Shown in pieces: positions 58,107-64,000 of a stretch of DNA of 64,000 nt. The position numbers and the translations under genes are program-made. The DNA lies in NCBI GenBank assembly GCA_965644295.1, contig CBFFRP010000615.1, forward strand, positions 1 to 64,000. Reading direction: 5' to 3'. The stretch comes from Paraphysomonas bandaiensis (lineage: Eukaryota; Chrysophyceae). Positions within the stretch are counted from its first letter, which is position 1; every line of letters starts with the position of its first letter. The notes beneath the pieces were generated by a model, which did not search any database, was not told where the DNA came from, and saw only the letters and a list, made by a program, of their open reading frames with translations.

Positions 58107-58624
58107 ATTGACTCGATGAAACTTGACACAAATCAAGCGTTTCAGTGGTATATTTTCGTCATCAATGCAGTTGCTTATGACCTGAATGCAATAGAGGTGG
58201 AGTCAAATTGACTGAAGGCTACACGGTGCACGTGTAACGTCACTGGAGTGACACCGACCCGTGCAGATAATGTTGCATCCATGTGTAGCCTGCAGCCGTT
58301 AAAGGTTCGATATAAGGGTGTGAGTAGTATCATTTACTATAATGGAGATGATTTACAGGTGTGTGGGTGCTTGTTTACGCATGGGTTCAATGGATATGCA
58401 GTGGTATCATTGAGTTGGCTCCGTCTCTCATGCACGAAGATCGCCCTGTGTGTCTATGCATGCATACATACAGCAGTGTATTCAACTGCCAGGCCCTACA
58501 CTGTACTACACCACTGTACGACACCTGTACACAGCAGCACTTTATCCGTTACGGATAGCTGCCCGTTAGTCAGAACTATATACAAAATAAACGGTCCGTT
58601 TCTCTCTACCGTTACACAGGCAAG

Positions 58625-58760
58625 ATAAGTACTGTATGTATATGTATGTGTATGTGTATGTATGTATATGCATGTAGGTGTACATAGCCTGCGTATACAG
58701 ACATATACAGACACACGCAGATATGTCTGTATGTATGTATGTATGTATGTATGCATGGGA
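58625..58760. repeat. TATG-rich simple repeat between divergent genes
   Basis: Imperfect TGTATG/TATGTG runs (58630-58675) and a cleaner TATG run (58728-58755). Both lie within the 740-bp shared upstream region of the homeodomain gene and the NPHP3-like gene. Confidence 0.8.
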
Positions 58761-58846
58761 CTCTGCTATGAGATGAGTGTATATATATAGCCATCTAGAG
58801 CCACTGTATCGAATATCTCCCTATCTGTGATATACTATCGGGAGAT

Positions 58847-61800
58847 ATGTCCGGTCGTCCATGTATCGGCCTCCTGGAGCCTCATCTTCATATGGTGTTC
58901 GCTCAAGAGAGGGTCCCGGGAGAGGACTTCGTCTACACGCCCTCCACAGAGATGTTCAACACACTCGAAGACTTCTGTGATGATCAGACGATACAAGAAC
59001 CTCGACCCCCTCTATTGATACTGGGAGAATCAGGCTCAGGGAAGTCCGCTTTGCTCGCTAATTGGCTGCAGAGGAGGCAGAGGAACATGACGCGCAGTCG
59101 AGCTGCTGATGATTTCGTGTTTTGGCATGCAGTGGGCTGCACTCGACAGTCAATGGATGTTAATAATCTCATGAGACGTTTAATGATTGATTTAAAGAAT
59201 CGCTTTGAGTTGTCTCGTGATGTGCCGTTGGCTCAGTCGAGGTTGTCATGGGATCTTCCCCGGTTCCTTGAATTGGCTAGTAAGAAGGGTAAAGCCATTA
59301 TTGTTATAGATGGGTTACACAGATTAGAGTCAAATGAGGGCGAGACAAACTTGTCTTGGTTGCCGTTAGAATTTCCCCCTAATGTGCGGATAATTCTATC
59401 AGCTACAAGCGCAACGAATTCGGATGCAACCAGTAAGCGTAGCCATGTCATTGCTGAGCTGGAGAGGTACGGTGTTCTTGTTCGTGCTTGTAGAATGTTA
59501 GATGGATAGTATGTATATGCTTGGTGTCAACTGGTAGTGATTGTCACTATATTTTGATGTAACACTTCTATATGATTCGCAGGCGTAATTTACAGATAGT
59601 GCATCTCCGCCCACTGGATGGGTCTATGTGCAGAAATGTCGTCGACTCTTTTATAAAGAAAACAGTGCAGGCAGAGTCTTCATCAGTCGCCGGAGGAACT
59701 TTTCTCACCGATAAATCTGCAGCTGTCACAGGTTCGTGTAGCGTTGTATATCTCAGTTTTTCATTTACACTATATGATGTAGATCACTCCAATGACATTC
59801 CTGGTTTTCTATTGTTTGATACCCAAGTGCAAGACATTGCCACCCACGGTCTTGCTAACAACCCACTCTTTTTGAGAGTGCTGTTGAGGTAATACGTTTA
59901 TCGATGTAACTGTATCTCGCTAACGCGAATTAGGTGTTTGCACTGGGCCGTGTCCAGAGGTTTTTCATTGTGGCATATTATGGATTCCTGGCTGTACAGT
60001 GTGGACTCTATTGAAAACCTGTATCACGCCATATTGACTTCTCTTGAGCAAGGATTTGCTGCTACTCCAGAGGTAATAGAAACTGCTCGGGCGAATTCTG
60101 TGCAGGCTGGATCATTAGCCGCTCTGAAGGCCCTGTATCCCTGGCACCCCAGTTTCCAGAAGCTGGACGAACAGAGCAACACCGAAATGATGGCAATAGA
60201 CTTTCAGTTTGATAACTCAGATGGCATTAGAACTGGGGGGGGGCAAAAGGGTGGGAGTGGGGTAAATGTGGGTGGAGGAATGGGAATGCAAACGACTGGA
60301 GGTATTTTTCATCATACGCTAAACATACATATGTATTGGTGTAGTGACTTGTTGTGGAAACTGTGTATACTATATTGTACGTTAGGGTCATACCTACGTT
60401 GTATTCACTTCTACTTGTAGGTCAGCAGTGGTTATTAGCGTCTCAGCAGGCGGAGAGCAAATTAGAAGCTGCCAGGGTGGATACCCAGAGAAGCATGGAT
60501 GCCATGGTGAAAAGAGCAAAGCGGCTAGCATCAGAGGAAGGCCTTAAGTATGTTGATGCATTTCTGAGAATTCAACAGGTGCGAAATATGACATGAATTA
60601 TGAGGATAAGAAGCTATTGGTTGATGTTGTAATTTGATGTTTTCTCTGGCAGGAAGTATTGGAGGCTCAGCAAGAAGATGACGATGATTCTGTATCTCTT
60701 GCCCAAGATGATGTTGAGGGAGAAATGGATGAGAGTATAGCGAGTGACACCATGACAAAAGACGATGATATTGACAGTACTCAAGATGTTCCCTTGTCTG
60801 AGGAGCAGTCAGTAGTGGAAGAAACGAAAAGCTTATTTATTACCGAAACTGAAGAAGAACCTCCTAGTGAGTTTGAAGTAATGGTAAAGGATTTGGCATC
60901 GAGGGCCGTCACTTCAGCTACGAGAAAGATGGAGACGAAACTGGGGGGAGGGTTTTGTGAGGGCCGGGAACGAGCGTCCACCACAATAAGGAAAGGAGGA
61001 AGCGCAGTGGCTGAACTGGCTGGAATAGCGCAGAAGAAAGGGAATGCTGGGAGATTTTCCTCTGTTGCTGTGGTCAGTGCTTGTCACTATATCTGTGTTG
61101 TATGTCTTTTATCTGAGTGTTTATTATGTCATTCCCTTATCTACTCTATGATAATATATGCCTTAGCCAAGTGGCCGGGCCACTATTGCACCTCTTGGCA
61201 AGCAGTCATCTCTCCAGATTGTACCGATTCAACCTAGTACCTCTATACCCGAGTTTGACCCATCCTCCGACAGTAACCCCGCAGACAGAAGTGGCAGAGA
61301 TGGGCCAAGTGCTGAAGGATCTCCAGTGCCTGTCCAGGGCAAGCAAAAGGAGAGGCAAGTACTGACGGTTGAAAACTTAGAAGAGCGGTCACAGGCTAGT
61401 AACAAAAGTGACACAAATCCTGTTATTGGCCTTGACTATCTACCTTTGTACCTTACTGGTGGGGTAAACACTGCGGGCTTCATGAACATATTGGGTCATG
61501 CTTTGGCACTGCTATACGTTGCGAGACACGGATTGAATGAATCTGAGCTCTTTTCTATGCTGGCTAGTATTCCAAAAGTCAACGATGCTGCAGAGAGTAC
61601 TTCTCGCGGCCGTCCTCCAATCACAGATGAAATGAAGGCTTTGATTAGTGTATGCTACCACTACAGAGAAAAATTTCGTGACTGCTGGCAGTCTAATGAT
61701 ACGCTTCATACGAATAGGCTGAGCCCGAAGAAGCTTCTCGTGGGTATGCAACGAGTAAACCCTGAATTTAGTGCGCACGATTTAGATCTCCTTCTAACAA

Positions 61801-64000
61801 TTTTAGACTGCAAACCTGAGCAGAAGAGCTCCTCTGTGAGTTCTGTTGGCAACAGTAAGACTGTGGACTACACAGTACTGTTGGAGAGAATATCAAGGGC
61901 AGAGAGAGTGACGAAAATGCAGGAGATCAGGAAAAAGAACGCAAAACTTACATCTGGTGAGTCACTTTTCTTGTTGATATCATATCCAGTAGTTATAAGT
62001 GGTGTACAGTTGATGAGGGTTCGGTTAATGACTTGGATGACCCTCTGTTTGCGTCTGTTCCACTTGGAGAGGAAATTGATGGGTTTTACTTCGATGAAAC
62101 GTCGGCTACAGAGACTCAGGGGAGTTTAGGACCGGTTATGGAAGAGGGTCTCTTGTCTGCATTGTGCGCCTTAGGAGTGCTCCATTCGCCAAAAGACCAG
62201 GTAGGTCGTCCACTCAATTTTCTTAGGGCCTTTGTGTTGATTTAGATTTTGTCAGGTTATCGTCTTGCCATGTGAGAACGAACAGTTACGGAATGTTATA
62301 CTGGAGCGGTGAGTTGTGAGCAGTATACTGTTGATTCGCTGGTGGCTATAGTTATTTATATGGTGCTAATGCCTTCTTTGCAGATACATTCTTGCAAAAG
62401 GAGGAACACTCGAAGAATGGCATTTACGTCTAATTAGATTTTTCCAGCGCAAGACGAATAGTCTAAGGAGGTGTGAAGAGCTTCCGTGGCACTTAAAGAT
62501 ATGTCGGAAGTGGTTTAGTCTCAGGAGTGTGGTGGCTGATCTGAGGACCTTCAATATCATGTCCCAGGTGTGTAGCTAGAAAACTATGGGGAATCTGTAT
62601 GCAGTGGCGCTAGCTTTTCTTCTTTCCCTCCCAGACGCTTAATTTTTGTACTACAGGGAGAACTTAGGGACGAGCTTCTGGGTTACTGGTTCACGCTCAC
62701 ACATGCTCCTCTCTATGTGACAGATAAGGCTGAACAAGAGGCAAACAACGCGAATCGCATGCAGATATCTGAATCCCAGCGAATCTTGTCAGAAATTGAC
62801 TCCGCTTCCGCACTACATTTAAATGAAAAGGACATTAAGAAGCAGGTATTTATCAGGATTCGTGATGACTGACCATGGTGCCACGTTTGTATTATACTGT
62901 AGTTCGAATGAGTTAGTGTGTATATCATATCATTTTGCTGCTTTTTTTACGGTGCGCGCTTTCAGCTTCTCAAAGATTGTGTTGCCAACTTTGACATAAT
63001 TGAAGAACTGGATAAGACAGTTGAGTTATGGATAACAAAGAACCACCCTAGCAGCGCCAAAATATCGCAGACGCTTTTGCACATTGCTCGCTTCTTGGCT
63101 GAATTTTGTAGGCACTATGAAGTGTCACCACCACCGTTTCTGCGTCTCGGAATGGAAAAACGCTTCTTTTCTATGTTCAATATCGATCTAGAAGGTGTGT
63201 ATCATTCATCAAAGAAGGGATCAAAAACTGGGGTACAGGTCACACCTGCCATTGGAGTACCGTCACCAGGTGTGCAGCATAATTTTGCTCTGGGTGTATA
63301 ACTTCGTGCGTGTAGGGGGACTGGACACCAATGGAGATGATGGTAATGACTCATCCAGTGAGCAGTCTGCATCAGAGACAGTGAAACCAACGCCAATAGG
63401 AAACAATGTCCTTGCTCTCCCTAAACAAGAGATGCATCTGTACCAATATTATCGGTGGATGTGGATCCAGTTTCCCTGGCTAGGAATGCCGTCTTGTAGC
63501 AAAAACCTTGTTAATATGCTGGATTCTGGTAGCGCCCCTGCGAATCCCCCACCTGCTGATGATAGCACGATAGACAAGGCCAACAGCACATCAAGGTCCC
63601 GGGTGGGTACAAGTGCTAATGTGGGCATTCCTGGACAGCCAGGAAGTGTGGGGGAGAAACCACCCCCACTTCAGGATAATAGTGTATCAACTTCTCCCAG
63701 CAGAGAGGCTGATCCAGACGAGGCAAGACGACGCGAAGTGGCTGCGAGGTCGTGGCATGCAAAGAAACAGGATCCCTCTCTTGGACGCGTGGTGAGCACA
63801 TCAGCAAGTCGAACTGCGGCTCTCATAAAATCAAGGTACTGCTCACTTTGTGTCATTGATTATGGAACGTGATTTTGTATGTGGCAGCATGACCCCTTGC
63901 TCTAGTCTGGATGCCATAGAGAATTTTGGCAGGCACACTCTCGAGATGTCTCGTTCACTCTCCCAGGCCAATGATGGACCAGGGAAACATCAAGCAATTG
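58847..64000 (+). CDS. Nephrocystin-3-like P-loop NTPase (partial, continues past window)
   Basis: Fourteen in-phase exons lie in the window: 58847-59466, 59583-59731, 59828-59888, 59934-60301, 60421-60578, 60653-61072, 61167-61956, 62010-62200, 62256-62308, 62384-62567, 62657-62845, 62966-63194, 63316-63835 and 63888 onward. They give about 1348 residues with the 3' end missing. The N-terminus has a STAND/NACHT-type NTPase resembling nephrocystin-3: P-loop LILGESGSGKSALLANWL (60-67 core), FWHAVGC strand, Walker B AIIVIDGLHRL (150-160), and SWLPLEFPPNVRIILSATS sensor region. The winged-helix-like part (GFMNILGHALALLYVARHGLNESELFSML; later EELPWHL) matches the family. A long acidic, Gly-rich insertion (about 310-520) is unusual. 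Family members normally end in TPRs, expected beyond 64000. NPHP3 acts at the ciliary base in animals; related STAND proteins in protists have broader roles. Confidence 0.82.

Noticed and set aside
1-64000. tRNA or rRNA genes
   Set aside because: I looked for GGTTCGANTCC-type B boxes with a plausible cloverleaf and for conserved rRNA blocks. The few GGTTCGA hits (about 45006, 58303) do not continue as tRNA.

Overview
The window is nuclear DNA of a eukaryote. The genes carry canonical GT-AG introns (I modelled about 53, mostly 49-290 nt). There are long microsatellite and minisatellite arrays, degenerate transposon copies and eukaryote-only families: TFIID subunit TAF7, a TALE homeodomain protein, a TRIM-like E3, a nephrocystin-3-like NTPase, a two-pore K+ channel and a GT17 glycosyltransferase. 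An intronless fungal/protist-type eEF3 and a subtilisin of the type seen in amoebae and other protists point to a unicellular eukaryote. The NPHP3-like gene hints at a flagellate. I cannot assign a phylum from the sequence alone.

Layout. 1-3.5 kb: AT-rich repeats. 3.55-8.70 kb: eEF3 (minus) and a GT17 glycosyltransferase (plus), divergent across a (CATA)n array. 9.1-11.9 kb: TIR-element copies and degenerate sequence. 11.9-22.6 kb: a 12-exon subtilisin-like membrane protease (minus), whose first intron is almost entirely a 6.2-kb array of 13-bp repeats. 22.9-25.3 kb: repeats. 25.6-28.9 kb: a 9-exon two-pore K+ channel with an EF-hand, fused to a TPR domain (minus). 30.5-34.1 kb: a 3.6-kb imperfect palindrome. 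35.0-38.6 kb: a PSP1-domain gene (minus) and TAF7 (plus), divergent and bracketed by an inverted repeat pair. 38.6-41.3 kb: repeats. 41.7-48.5 kb: a TRIM-like RING/B-box/coiled-coil/FN3/F5-8C gene (minus) and an EngB-type GTPase (plus), divergent across a 1.6-kb (TATG)n array. 49-51.3 kb: a repeat-family copy and a hAT element. 51.8-54.9 kb: a Ser/Arg-rich protein (minus) and a small membrane ORF (plus). 56.3-64 kb: a TALE homeodomain gene (minus) and a large NPHP3-like gene (plus) that runs off the window.

The genes form no single pathway. Their arrangement is notable: almost all are head-to-head pairs, and each shared upstream region contains CATA/TATG-type simple repeats. The most unusual items are the channel-TPR fusion, the minisatellite intron that separates a signal-peptide exon from its protease, and the large palindrome. 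All exon models come from reading splice sites by eye and requiring an open reading frame, conserved motifs and matching phases. They have not been checked against transcripts.
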